The notes under the pieces were generated by a model. The model did not search any database and had not been told where the DNA came from. It saw only the letters and a list, made by a program, of their open reading frames with translations. 11,021 nucleotides of DNA from contig JAMOPZ010000252.1 of assembly GCA_027064245.1 (NCBI GenBank), forward strand, positions 1 through 11,021. Reading direction: 5' to 3'. The translations under genes and the position numbers were made by a program. This DNA is from Campylobacterales bacterium (GTDB lineage: Bacteria > Campylobacterota > Campylobacteria > Campylobacterales > Arcobacteraceae). Shown in pieces: positions 1 to 6,772 of this stretch (position 1 is the stretch's first letter; every line of letters begins with the position of its first letter).

Positions 1-885
1 CTCTTTTGCAAATTTTTCATATTCTTTCATTTGAATCAAATTTTTCTCTATACAACTATCTACAAACTCTTGATCATCAATAGCCTCAATAGCTGCTGCT
101 AAAGATAGTGTAGTTATATTAAAAGGTGGTCTTAATTTATGTAAAGTTGATATAATTTGAGTATTACTAATACCATATCCAACTCTTAATCCACCTAATG
201 CATAAGCTTTTGAAAAAGTACCAAGATATATAACATTTGAATATTTTTTAATAACCATCTTTACATCTATAGCTTTTTTATTATCTTTGTATTTTGCATA
301 CTCTTGATAAGCACCATCTAATACTACTAAAGTATCTTTATCTATAGTATCTAAAAAATCATATACATCTCTAGCATCCAAACACTCACCTAAAGGATTA
401 TTTGGTAAACATAAAAATATAATATCTGGATTTTCTTTTTTATATAACTCTTTAAATTGATCAAGATTATGTTGATCATCTTTAGTTTTTAAAATAGATG
501 CCCCAACTTGTTTTGCATATATCTCATACATGGCAAAAGTGGTATTAGAAATAAGTATTTTAGAATCTTTATTACATTTTGCATGGATACAAAACTCTAT
601 GATTTGATCACTTCCTGCACCTATGATTATATTTGATTCATCTAAATCAAATTTATTGCTTAATTTTTCTTTTAATTGATACATAGAATCATCAGGATAA
701 ATATAAGCATTTGAAGATGTTTGTTTTAAAATATTAATAACCTTTGGTGATGTTCCATAAGGATTTTCATTTGAAGCTAACTTAATAATATCTTTTGGAT
801 CTATCCCATACTCTCTTACAACCAATTCTATAGGCTTACCAGCTTCGTATGTTTTGATACTATTTAGTGTAGAATTAAAATTCAT
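1..885 (-). CDS. hisC: Histidinol-phosphate aminotransferase, C-terminus cut off by the window edge
   Basis: PLP-dependent fold-type I aminotransferase. HisC converts imidazole-acetol phosphate plus glutamate to histidinol phosphate plus 2-oxoglutarate, in cytoplasmic histidine synthesis. I translated the frame by hand from the ATG at 885. It stays open for 295 codons to base 1, so about 70 C-terminal residues of a usual ~365 are outside the window. Visible motifs are LASNENPYG near residue 36 (substrate/PLP region of the HisC subfamily), a glycine-rich IIGAGSDQII stretch, LPNNPLGE (the N-P-x-G motif), LDGAYQEYA with D190 contacting the PLP ring nitrogen, and TFSKAYALGGLRVGY with K226 as the Schiff-base lysine. 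The start is supported by GGAG six bases upstream. A likely own promoter lies in the gap after gdhA. The closest alternative is another class I/II aminotransferase such as a broad-specificity aromatic one, but the ASNENP and DGAYQEYA signatures favour HisC. Confidence 0.9.
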   Translation of the reverse strand, partial: MNFNSTLNSIKTYEAGKPIELVVREYGIDPKDIIKLASNENPYGTSPKVINILKQTSSNAYIYPDDSMYQLKEKLSNKFDLDESNIIIGAGSDQIIEFCIHAKCNKDSKILISNTTFAMYEIYAKQVGASILKTKDDQHNLDQFKELYKKENPDIIFLCLPNNPLGECLDARDVYDFLDTIDKDTLVVLDGAYQEYAKYKDNKKAIDVKMVIKKYSNVIYLGTFSKAYALGGLRVGYGISNTQIISTLHKLRPPFNITTLSLAAAIEAIDDQEFVDSCIEKNLIQMKEYEKFAKE

Positions 886-886
886 A

Positions 887-916
887 AATGACTCCATTTG
901 TTAAAATAGAGTCATT
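887..916 (-). repeat. Inverted repeat covering the hisC -10 region and ribosome binding site
   Basis: A perfect 8-base inverted repeat, AATGACTC at 887-894 and GAGTCATT at 909-916, is separated by 14 bases. On the minus strand the upstream arm overlaps the TATAAT box, and the downstream arm contains most of the GGAG ribosome binding site of hisC. No T-run follows the second arm, so it does not look like an intrinsic terminator. It could be an RNA hairpin formed only in readthrough transcripts from gdhA, a protein-binding palindrome, or chance. Confidence 0.5.
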
Positions 917-926
917 ATAGCAAAAT
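914..926 (-). promoter_or_regulatory. Likely sigma-70 promoter (-10 box) for hisC
   Basis: On the minus strand the sequence reads ATTTTGCTATAAT, with a perfect TATAAT at 919-914. It is preceded by an A/T-rich run that reaches back to the gdhA stop. There is no convincing -35 box, which is usual for Campylobacterota housekeeping promoters. A transcript would start near 907 and have a leader of about 20 bases before the hisC ATG. This is inferred from sequence only. Confidence 0.55.
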
Positions 927-947
927 TTATATTATATAAATATTTAT

Positions 948-2300
948 CTAAATACCTTCAGCTATCATAGCATCAGCAACTCTTTTAAATCCAGCGATAT
1001 TTGCACCATCTACATAGTTACCATCTACTCCATAATCTTTAGCTGTAAGATGTACTCTTTTACAAATACTTCTCATAGTTTGCTCAAGTCTTTCATCTGC
1101 TTTTTCATATGTCCATTTACTCATAGAAGCATTTTGACTCATCTCAAATTCACTTACTGCTACCCCACCAGCATTTGCTGCTTTTGCAGGAGAAAATATC
1201 ACATCATTGTTTTGAAATAGAGTTATAGCTTTAGGAGTTGAAGGCATATTTGCACCTTCGGTTACCATTTGGACACCATTTTCAATCAATGTTTTTGCAT
1301 CAACTTCGTTTAGCTCATTTTGTGTAGCACAAGGAAAAGCACACTCAACAGGTATTTGCCAAACTTCATGACCACCATCTGGATAATCTTCTACTTTAGT
1401 ATAAATAGCATCTGTATGTGTTTTTGCATACTCCTCTAATGAAGCTCGTCTATTTAATTTGATATCTTTTAAAGTATCTAAGGCTATTCCTCTTTGGTCA
1501 TAAATAGTTCCTTTACTATCGCTACAAGTTACTGGTTTCGCACCTAATTGATATAATTTTTCAATAGTATGAATAGCAACATTCCCACTACCACTTACAC
1601 TACAAATTCTATCTTTAAAATCAGCTTTATTTGCATATTTTAACATCTCATCTGCAAAATAAACTACACCATAACCCGTAGCTTCTGGACGCATCAAGCT
1701 TCCACCAAACATAAATGGCTTTCCAGTTAAAACCCCCTCATAAGCAGAAGTGATTTTTTTATACTCACCAAATAAATATCCTATTTCTCTAGCTCCAACT
1801 CCAATATCACCTGCTGGTACATCAATTCTAGGTCCTATATATTTATGAAGTTCAGTCATAAATGCACTACAAAATTTCATCACTTCAAAATCAGATTTTC
1901 CCTTAGGGTTAAAATCACTTCCACCTTTTCCACCACCTATAGGAAGTCCAGTTAAAGAGTTTTTAAAAATTTGTTCAAAACCTAAAAATTTTAAAATACC
2001 ACTATTTACACTAGGGTGAAATCTTAATCCACCTTTATATGGTCCTAATGCATTATTAAATTGCACTCTATAACCTGTATTTACTTGGATATTTTGATTA
2101 TCATCCATCCATGTTACTTTAAATTTAACTTCTCTATCTGGAGAAACTAAACGCTCAAGAATATTATGTCTATTATAAATTGGTTCACCAATTATAGGTT
2201 TAATACTTTCTAATACTTCATCAACTGCTTGAAAAAATATATTATCAGCTGCACAATTACTATTTTTAAAACCATTTATTATATCATCTACATTTGCCAT
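948..2300 (-). CDS. gdhA: NADP-type glutamate dehydrogenase
   Basis: Cytoplasmic hexameric enzyme (EC 1.4.1.4) that aminates 2-oxoglutarate to glutamate using NADPH, an ammonium-assimilation route. The protein has 450 residues, the normal length for the short hexameric class. The glutamate-binding and catalytic domain comes first: GPYKGGLRF with K89, K113 in FKNSLTG, PIGGGKGGSDFNPKG with catalytic K125, PAGDIGVG with catalytic D165, and S383. These positions match those of the well-studied clostridial enzyme. The Rossmann domain follows, with SGSGNVA at 236-242 and CSDSKG at 259-264; the latter resembles NADP-using bacterial enzymes, though cofactor choice is not proven. AAGGAG lies six bases before the ATG and overlaps the argC stop codon, so translation is probably coupled to argC. 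The stop is TAG. The likely role in this cluster is to supply glutamate to ArgC-dependent arginine synthesis and to the HisC transamination. Confidence 0.97.
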   Translation of the reverse strand: MANVDDIINGFKNSNCAADNIFFQAVDEVLESIKPIIGEPIYNRHNILERLVSPDREVKFKVTWMDDNQNIQVNTGYRVQFNNALGPYKGGLRFHPSVNSGILKFLGFEQIFKNSLTGLPIGGGKGGSDFNPKGKSDFEVMKFCSAFMTELHKYIGPRIDVPAGDIGVGAREIGYLFGEYKKITSAYEGVLTGKPFMFGGSLMRPEATGYGVVYFADEMLKYANKADFKDRICSVSGSGNVAIHTIEKLYQLGAKPVTCSDSKGTIYDQRGIALDTLKDIKLNRRASLEEYAKTHTDAIYTKVEDYPDGGHEVWQIPVECAFPCATQNELNEVDAKTLIENGVQMVTEGANMPSTPKAITLFQNNDVIFSPAKAANAGGVAVSEFEMSQNASMSKWTYEKADERLEQTMRSICKRVHLTAKDYGVDGNYVDGANIAGFKRVADAMIAEGI

Positions 2301-2306
2301 TTTTAC

Positions 2307-2312
2307 TCCTTA
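2307..2312 (-). promoter_or_regulatory. gdhA ribosome binding site overlapping the argC stop codon
   Basis: The minus strand reads TAAGGAGTAAAAATG. The argC stop TAA (2312-2310) shares bases with the AAGGAG Shine-Dalgarno sequence, and the gdhA ATG starts at 2300. This is the strongest ribosome binding site in the window. It suggests translational coupling of argC and gdhA while allowing high independent initiation at gdhA. Confidence 0.75.
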
Positions 2313-3323
2313 TGGTATATAAGCTATTTTATTTATTCCTAAATCTTCATCTAATTTGTACATTAAATTTGCATTTACAACTGCTTGAGATGATGCACCT
2401 CGAAGAAGATTATCTATTGAGCTATTTATAAAAATAGCATCACCGTTTTGTTCTACAAAAATATCACAAAAATTTGTTCCTGCTGTTGATTTAATATCAA
2501 CTGGCTTATCTTTTATTCGTATAAACATACTATCTTTATAATACTCTTTTAATACTTTTTTTGCATCAATATCACTATTTAGTGTACCATATATACTAAT
2601 TAACATACCTCTAGTTACAGGAATTAGATGTGGAACAAAATTTATATTTAAATCTTTATTGCCCAATAATTTTATTTTCTCTTTAATCTCAGGCATATGT
2701 CGGTGTTTAAATGGATTATAACTAAAAATATTATCATTAATAGTTACAAATTGAGTTGTTTCATTTAGTTTTTTCCCTGCTCCACTAACACCTGATTTTG
2801 CATCTACAAAAATATTTGTTTTAGTTTTAAAATATTTTACAAAAGGTAAAAGTGCTAAAAGTGTAGCTGTAGGATAACATCCAGGATTTGCAACTAATGA
2901 AGCTTCTTTTATCTTATCTTTATAAAACTCAGGCAATCCATATACTGCATTAGGAAGATGCTCTAAATCTTCATGTTTACAATAATATTTTTCATAAGTT
3001 TCTAAATCAAGTCTATAATCAGCACTAAGATCTACAACTTTTACATCTAAATTTAAAAGTTCTTTTGCAAAAGACATAGATGTTTTATGAGGAAGTGCTA
3101 AGAAGCAAAGTTGCGCTTTTTTTGATATCTCTTTAGGATCTGCTTTTTTTATATCACAATTAAAAACTTTATCAAATGAGTTATGTAACTCCACTAGTGT
3201 TGTATCACCAGAAGAGTTAGCAATATAAGTAAGATTAAAAATGGGATGATTTACAAGTATCTTTACTAGCTCTAAGCCCGTATAGCCACTTGCACCTACA
3301 ATAGCTACATCAATCTTTTTCAT
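2310..3323 (-). CDS. argC: N-acetyl-gamma-glutamyl-phosphate reductase
   Basis: Cytoplasmic NADPH-dependent enzyme (EC 1.2.1.38) that reduces N-acetyl-glutamyl-5-phosphate to N-acetyl-glutamate semialdehyde, the third step of arginine synthesis. At 337 residues it has the usual length of the type 1 enzyme. It begins with a Rossmann fold, VAIVGASGYTGLELV, giving the GxxGxxG motif at G10/G13/G16. The catalytic cysteine is C149 in ANPGCYPTA. SGVSGAGK lies at 177-184, and FKHRHMPEI holds the likely catalytic histidine H209. The ATG overlaps the greA stop (ATGA, 3323-3320), and only a weak AGAG lies upstream, so initiation probably depends on ribosomes finishing greA. No other arg genes are in the window, so the arginine pathway is dispersed, as is common in this phylum. 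Confidence 0.97.
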   Translation of the reverse strand: MKKIDVAIVGASGYTGLELVKILVNHPIFNLTYIANSSGDTTLVELHNSFDKVFNCDIKKADPKEISKKAQLCFLALPHKTSMSFAKELLNLDVKVVDLSADYRLDLETYEKYYCKHEDLEHLPNAVYGLPEFYKDKIKEASLVANPGCYPTATLLALLPFVKYFKTKTNIFVDAKSGVSGAGKKLNETTQFVTINDNIFSYNPFKHRHMPEIKEKIKLLGNKDLNINFVPHLIPVTRGMLISIYGTLNSDIDAKKVLKEYYKDSMFIRIKDKPVDIKSTAGTNFCDIFVEQNGDAIFINSSIDNLLRGASSQAVVNANLMYKLDEDLGINKIAYIP

Positions 3324-3805
3324 ACTCTAGTTTCATCATAATATACAGATTCTACTTCAAATTCTCTTTTTCCACCTGGAAGCTGAGCTGTAAATTCATC
3401 ACCCTCGCTTTTACCTAAAAGTTGCTTTGCTAGTGGAGAATGGAATGATATATTACCAATATCAGGATTGCTAGATGCTGAAGATACTATAGTATATATT
3501 ATCTCATCTTCAGTATCAATATCTATAAGTTTTACAGTAGAACCAAAACTTACTTTATCATGAGGTAAAGAAGCAGGATCTAGTATTACTACTCTAGTTA
3601 GTAGATCCTCTTTTTCTGCTATTTTTTTATTTATATTTGCTTGATCCTCTTTTGCTGCATGATATTCTGCATTCTCTTTTAGATCACCTAATTGTCTTGC
3701 TTCTTCTATGGCTACTAAGATCTTTGGACGAATCTCTAACTTCATCTTATTTAATTCATTTGTTAAATTTTGATATTCATCTTCTGTCATTGGCTCTTTT
3801 TGCAT
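3320..3805 (-). CDS. greA: Transcription elongation factor GreA
   Basis: GreA enters the RNA polymerase secondary channel and stimulates cleavage of the backtracked transcript 3' end, rescuing stalled complexes. At 161 residues it is close to the normal ~158. The N-terminal antiparallel coiled coil (about residues 8-75) carries the tip motif GDLKENAEYHAAKE with the acidic residues D41 and E44, which act on the polymerase active-site metal. The C-terminal FKBP-like domain (about 85-158) includes DIGNISFHSPLAKQLLGKSEGDE. The start is MQKEP rather than the internal Met6, because this N-terminus is typical for the family and AAAAGG lies nine bases upstream. It follows the PAS chemoreceptor gene by 15 bases and overlaps argC by four bases. 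It is therefore likely part of one transcript with no obvious functional link to either neighbour. Confidence 0.97.
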   Translation of the reverse strand: MQKEPMTEDEYQNLTNELNKMKLEIRPKILVAIEEARQLGDLKENAEYHAAKEDQANINKKIAEKEDLLTRVVILDPASLPHDKVSFGSTVKLIDIDTEDEIIYTIVSSASSNPDIGNISFHSPLAKQLLGKSEGDEFTAQLPGGKREFEVESVYYDETRV

Positions 3806-3820
3806 TATAATAGACCTTTT

Positions 3821-5101
3821 TTAACTTATATGCAATATTTCAAATGTTTCGTTTTTAGAACTATTTGTTACATCTGCACTTTGTTGTATTTGTTGTGCTA
3901 ATTCATTAATAGCTACATTGATCTCTTGAATACTTTGTTGCTGTTGAGATGAAGAATCTGTTACTTGATCAATAATTTGTGTCATTTTTGCAATACTTTC
4001 ATTTAATGCCTCAAAACCTTTTGACATTTGTAAAGATATACTTTTCCCATCATTTGCTTTACTTGTTGCAATACCAACTATATCTTTTATCTCATTTGCA
4101 GCTTCTGCACTTCTACTTGCTAAGTTTCGCACCTCTTGAGCAACCACCGCAAAACCTTTTCCAGCTTCTCCAGCAGTTGCAGCTTCAACTGCAGCATTTA
4201 AAGATAAAATATTTGTTTGAAATGATATTTGATCTATTACACCAATAGAATCATTAATAAGAGTTACCTGCTCATTAATTTGATCCATAGAAGATACTGT
4301 TTTATTTGCTAATTCAACTTCATTATTAAGTGATTTTGTAACCATATCTGTATGACTTGACATATTTGAGATATTTTGCATATTTTGAGATATCTGTTTT
4401 GTAAGCTTATCTATATTGTCTGTTGTTTGAGATAAATCTTCTGCTGATCTTGTTGTCATTTGTAAAATAGTATTTGTAGTTGTTGATATCTGATTTGTAA
4501 TATTTTGAAGATTTATTCTAATATTATTTAGAGGTTGTTCAAATATTTTTAATTCACTATCATCTTCTAAATGAAGAGCTTCTTCTAATTTACCATTAGT
4601 AATATTATTAATCATAGTTAAAACAGGTGCTGACTCTTTTGCCATATAGTTTTTTCTATCTTCTATCTCTTTTCTTCTATCTCTTAAAAGTATAAATACC
4701 TCTTCTATATCTCTATCTATAATAATAGGTACTACATATACATATACAGGTACTATCTCTCCACTTTTTGTTGTTATATATGCTGTTCCATCACCTGATC
4801 TTCTTTCATTCATAAACTGTGTAACTAACTTACATACTTTACATTCAGATGGATTTGTAGGCCATAATATCATAGCTGCACCTTGACTAGATTTTATATC
4901 ATAATCACTAAAGCCTGTTATATTTACAAATTCTCTATTAAAATTTAATATCTTTTTTTGAGGATTTATAGAGAAGAAAGATATAGGAAATGTCTCTTCA
5001 AATTTCTCAAATATCTTTATTCTTTTCTCACTCTCTTGCAACTTTTTACTCATCATTGCACATTTTTGTTCTAATTCTTTTATTTTTGATTTTCCAAACA
5101 T
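3821..5101 (-). CDS. Soluble PAS-domain methyl-accepting chemotaxis protein
   Basis: A cytoplasmic chemoreceptor of 426 residues. I see no hydrophobic segment able to span a membrane and no signal peptide. Order of parts: a short charged coiled coil (about 4-32); a PAS domain (about 33-142) with ISFFSINPQKKILNFN, ITGF and an EEVFILLRDR end strand; a linker resembling the piece that often precedes the signalling helices (NGKLEEAL...LNNIRINLQN, about 169-203); and the MCP signalling hairpin (about 205-420), whose tip QTNILSLNAAVEAATAGEAGKGF contacts CheA/CheW. The PAS domain contains C87 and C90 in a PSECKVCK segment, an unusual pair in a loop position that could bind a metal or cofactor or form a redox disulfide. 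The ligand is unknown; by analogy with Aer-type receptors, redox or energy taxis is plausible. No terminal CheR/CheB-docking pentapeptide is evident. AAGGA lies seven bases before the start, and a promoter-like TATAAT lies just upstream. Confidence 0.93.
   Translation of the reverse strand: MFGKSKIKELEQKCAMMSKKLQESEKRIKIFEKFEETFPISFFSINPQKKILNFNREFVNITGFSDYDIKSSQGAAMILWPTNPSECKVCKLVTQFMNERRSGDGTAYITTKSGEIVPVYVYVVPIIIDRDIEEVFILLRDRRKEIEDRKNYMAKESAPVLTMINNITNGKLEEALHLEDDSELKIFEQPLNNIRINLQNITNQISTTTNTILQMTTRSAEDLSQTTDNIDKLTKQISQNMQNISNMSSHTDMVTKSLNNEVELANKTVSSMDQINEQVTLINDSIGVIDQISFQTNILSLNAAVEAATAGEAGKGFAVVAQEVRNLASRSAEAANEIKDIVGIATSKANDGKSISLQMSKGFEALNESIAKMTQIIDQVTDSSSQQQQSIQEINVAINELAQQIQQSADVTNSSKNETFEILHIS
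4149..4207 (-). repeat. Signalling-tip segment identical to 9118-9176
   Basis: This is the second copy of the 59-base identical stretch, inside the PAS chemoreceptor gene. Outside it the two receptor genes diverge quickly, and their sensor halves are unrelated. The identity is therefore local to the tip. Confidence 0.8.
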
Positions 5102-5131
5102 CTACTTTTCCTTAACTGTAACTTTTATCTA

Positions 5132-5139
5132 ATTATACG
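5132..5139 (-). promoter_or_regulatory. Likely promoter (-10 box) for the PAS chemoreceptor-greA-argC-gdhA run
   Basis: The minus strand reads CGTATAAT with a perfect TATAAT at 5137-5132. It lies inside the 68-base gap, the largest intergenic space in the window, between the antiporter stop and the chemoreceptor ATG. Transcription would start near 5125, leaving about 24 bases of leader with AAGGA at 5113-5109. No good -35 box is seen. Readthrough from the upstream genes is also possible because no terminator separates them. Confidence 0.5.
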
Positions 5140-5169
5140 ACTAAAACTCTTATATAATCCTTTTTTATA

Positions 5170-6762
5170 TTATATTAATGCATTTTTTACTAACTCTTTT
5201 GCTGTTAGTTCATTTTCATTTATAAAATAATTTATATTGAGATCTTTAAGATCATCTATTTGAGTTTTATGAGTAATTTTTAAAATTATAGGTATAGAAT
5301 TATTTAAATTTCTAATAGATTCTACTATTAATCTTACTTTTTCATCATTATCTATTGCTATTATTATAGATTTTGCATTTTTCAAATAAACAGCCTCTAG
5401 CATAGCTTTTGCAGATGCATTTCCAAAAAATACAATATCCCCTTTTAAGTGTCCATTTTTTACATGCTCTCTATTGTGTTCAATCGCTATATATGTTAAT
5501 CCTTGATCTCTTAGATTTTTTACAATTTTTTGCCCTAAAAGTGAATATCCACATACTATAATATGATCTTTTATTTGTGCATCTATTAATGGTTCGCTTA
5601 AAAGTTCTGTTTTTTCTTTATAAAAAATATCCACAAAAACTCTTACATATTTTAATACAATAGATGTAAAAATAAGAGAAACTATAACCACAGGTATTAG
5701 TATTTGGTTTAATTCATAACTTATAAGATGATTTGCAGTTGCTAAAGATAAAATAGCAAATGAGAACTCCCCTATTTGAGCTAAAGTTAATGCTACTTTA
5801 AATGCTCGTTTTGTAAAAGTAAATATTCTTAAAATTATAAAAATCAATATAGCTTTTATAGCTAAAATAGAAGCAGATAAAAAAATTATTAAGAAAAAAT
5901 TATTCAATATAGAGTTAATCTCAACTTGCATACCAATAGTTATAAAAAATACCCCAAGAAGAATATCTCTAAATGGTACAAGATCAGCTTCTATTTGGTA
6001 TTTATATTTTGTTTCAGCTATAAGCATACCAGCTACAAATGCTCCTAAAGAGTATGAAAATCCAAAGCTATGAGCCAATAATGCAGAAGCTAATACAAGC
6101 AATAAAATAGAAGCTATAAATATCTCTTCTACTTTTGTATCTACAACATAAGCCAAAAATTTTTCAAGAAGATATTTCCCCACTACAAAAAGTATAATAG
6201 CTACTATAATTGCAGAATACACTGTATTTAGTATTATATCTGTAATATTAGCTTTATCATTTGCTAAAATTGTAATAAGTAACAATATAGGAATAACAGC
6301 TAAATCTTGAAATATAAGTATTCCAGTACTAGCTCTTCCATATGGTCTATGGATATCCCCATTACTATTTAATACTTTTAATACAATAGCAGTTGAAGAT
6401 AGTGCAAGTGCTGAACCTATAATGACAGATGTTTTAATATCAAAACTAAATAATATATTTGCAATATATGTAAAAATAAAAATAGTAACTAAAACTTGCA
6501 AACTACCAAAGACAAAAACCTCTTTTTTCATCTTTCGTAGATGTTTTATAGAAAATTCAAGACCTATAGTAAACATTAAAAATACTATACCAAACTCTGC
6601 TATATGAGATAACTCTGATTGATTAATATCTTGTAAAAATACAGCTACTATTGCCCCTGTAAAAATATAACCAACTATTGGCGAAATATCAAATTTCTTT
6701 AAAATTATGTTTAAAATAATTGATAAAAATAAAGTAGCTACTATAAGAGATAATATATCCAT
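5170..6762 (-). CDS. Kef/YbaL-like CPA2 monovalent cation/proton antiporter with RCK_N domain
   Basis: An inner-membrane protein of 530 residues. Residues 1-378 form a Na+/H+ exchanger (CPA2) domain of about 12 hydrophobic helices. Family motifs are FTIGLEFSIKHL (64-75), LALSSTAIVLK (119-129), LIFQDLAVIPIL (149-160) with the conserved ion-path D153, a LAQIGEFSFAI helix (328-338), and the cytosolic EADLVPFRDILLGVFFITIGM segment that is near-diagnostic of KefB/KefC/YbaL relatives. A charged linker leads to an RCK_N/TrkA-N nucleotide-binding domain (about 398-512) with IIVCGYSLLGQKI and E428 at the end of the second strand; no RCK_C domain follows. The probable role is K+ (or Na+) efflux coupled to proton entry, gated by a nucleotide. 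Glutathione gating as in E. coli KefC is doubtful because Campylobacterota generally lack glutathione synthesis. The ATG lies 10 bases past the preceding gene, with only a distant GAGGGG upstream. Confidence 0.9.
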   Translation of the reverse strand: MDILSLIVATLFLSIILNIILKKFDISPIVGYIFTGAIVAVFLQDINQSELSHIAEFGIVFLMFTIGLEFSIKHLRKMKKEVFVFGSLQVLVTIFIFTYIANILFSFDIKTSVIIGSALALSSTAIVLKVLNSNGDIHRPYGRASTGILIFQDLAVIPILLLITILANDKANITDIILNTVYSAIIVAIILFVVGKYLLEKFLAYVVDTKVEEIFIASILLLVLASALLAHSFGFSYSLGAFVAGMLIAETKYKYQIEADLVPFRDILLGVFFITIGMQVEINSILNNFFLIIFLSASILAIKAILIFIILRIFTFTKRAFKVALTLAQIGEFSFAILSLATANHLISYELNQILIPVVIVSLIFTSIVLKYVRVFVDIFYKEKTELLSEPLIDAQIKDHIIVCGYSLLGQKIVKNLRDQGLTYIAIEHNREHVKNGHLKGDIVFFGNASAKAMLEAVYLKNAKSIIIAIDNDEKVRLIVESIRNLNNSIPIILKITHKTQIDDLKDLNINYFINENELTAKELVKNALI

Positions 6763-6772
6763 ATAATATTAA

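Noticed and set aside
936..947. Perfect 12-base palindrome ATAAATATTTAT just after the gdhA stop
   Set aside because: Such short all-A/T palindromes are expected by chance in AT-rich spacers. No matching operator consensus is recognised.
3806..3820. TATTATAAT just before greA as a promoter
   Set aside because: The box would touch the greA start codon, so a transcript from it would begin inside the gene. It is more likely A/T-rich spacer.
3833..3856. NETFE near the C-terminus of the PAS receptor as a CheR/CheB pentapeptide (NWETF-like)
   Set aside because: It lacks the aromatic residue at the second position, lies in the predicted helix rather than at the end of a flexible tail, and is followed by EILHIS.
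3979..4248. Plus-strand reading frame of 89 codons
   Set aside because: It is antisense to the conserved chemoreceptor signalling domain, has Leu/Gln-rich low-complexity content and resembles no known protein. It is a shadow of the real gene.
4832..4843. CKVCK as a CxxCK haem c attachment motif
   Set aside because: The protein has no signal peptide or membrane segment and should be cytoplasmic, where c-type haem attachment does not occur. The motif alone is not enough.
5151..5175. Possible terminator hairpin after the antiporter gene (ATATAAT / ATTATAT arms)
   Set aside because: The stem is seven A-T pairs only, the loop is 10 bases and no T-run follows. It would be too weak to terminate transcription.
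6422..6607. Plus-strand reading frame of 61 codons
   Set aside because: It is antisense to membrane helices of the antiporter, with no plausible protein features.
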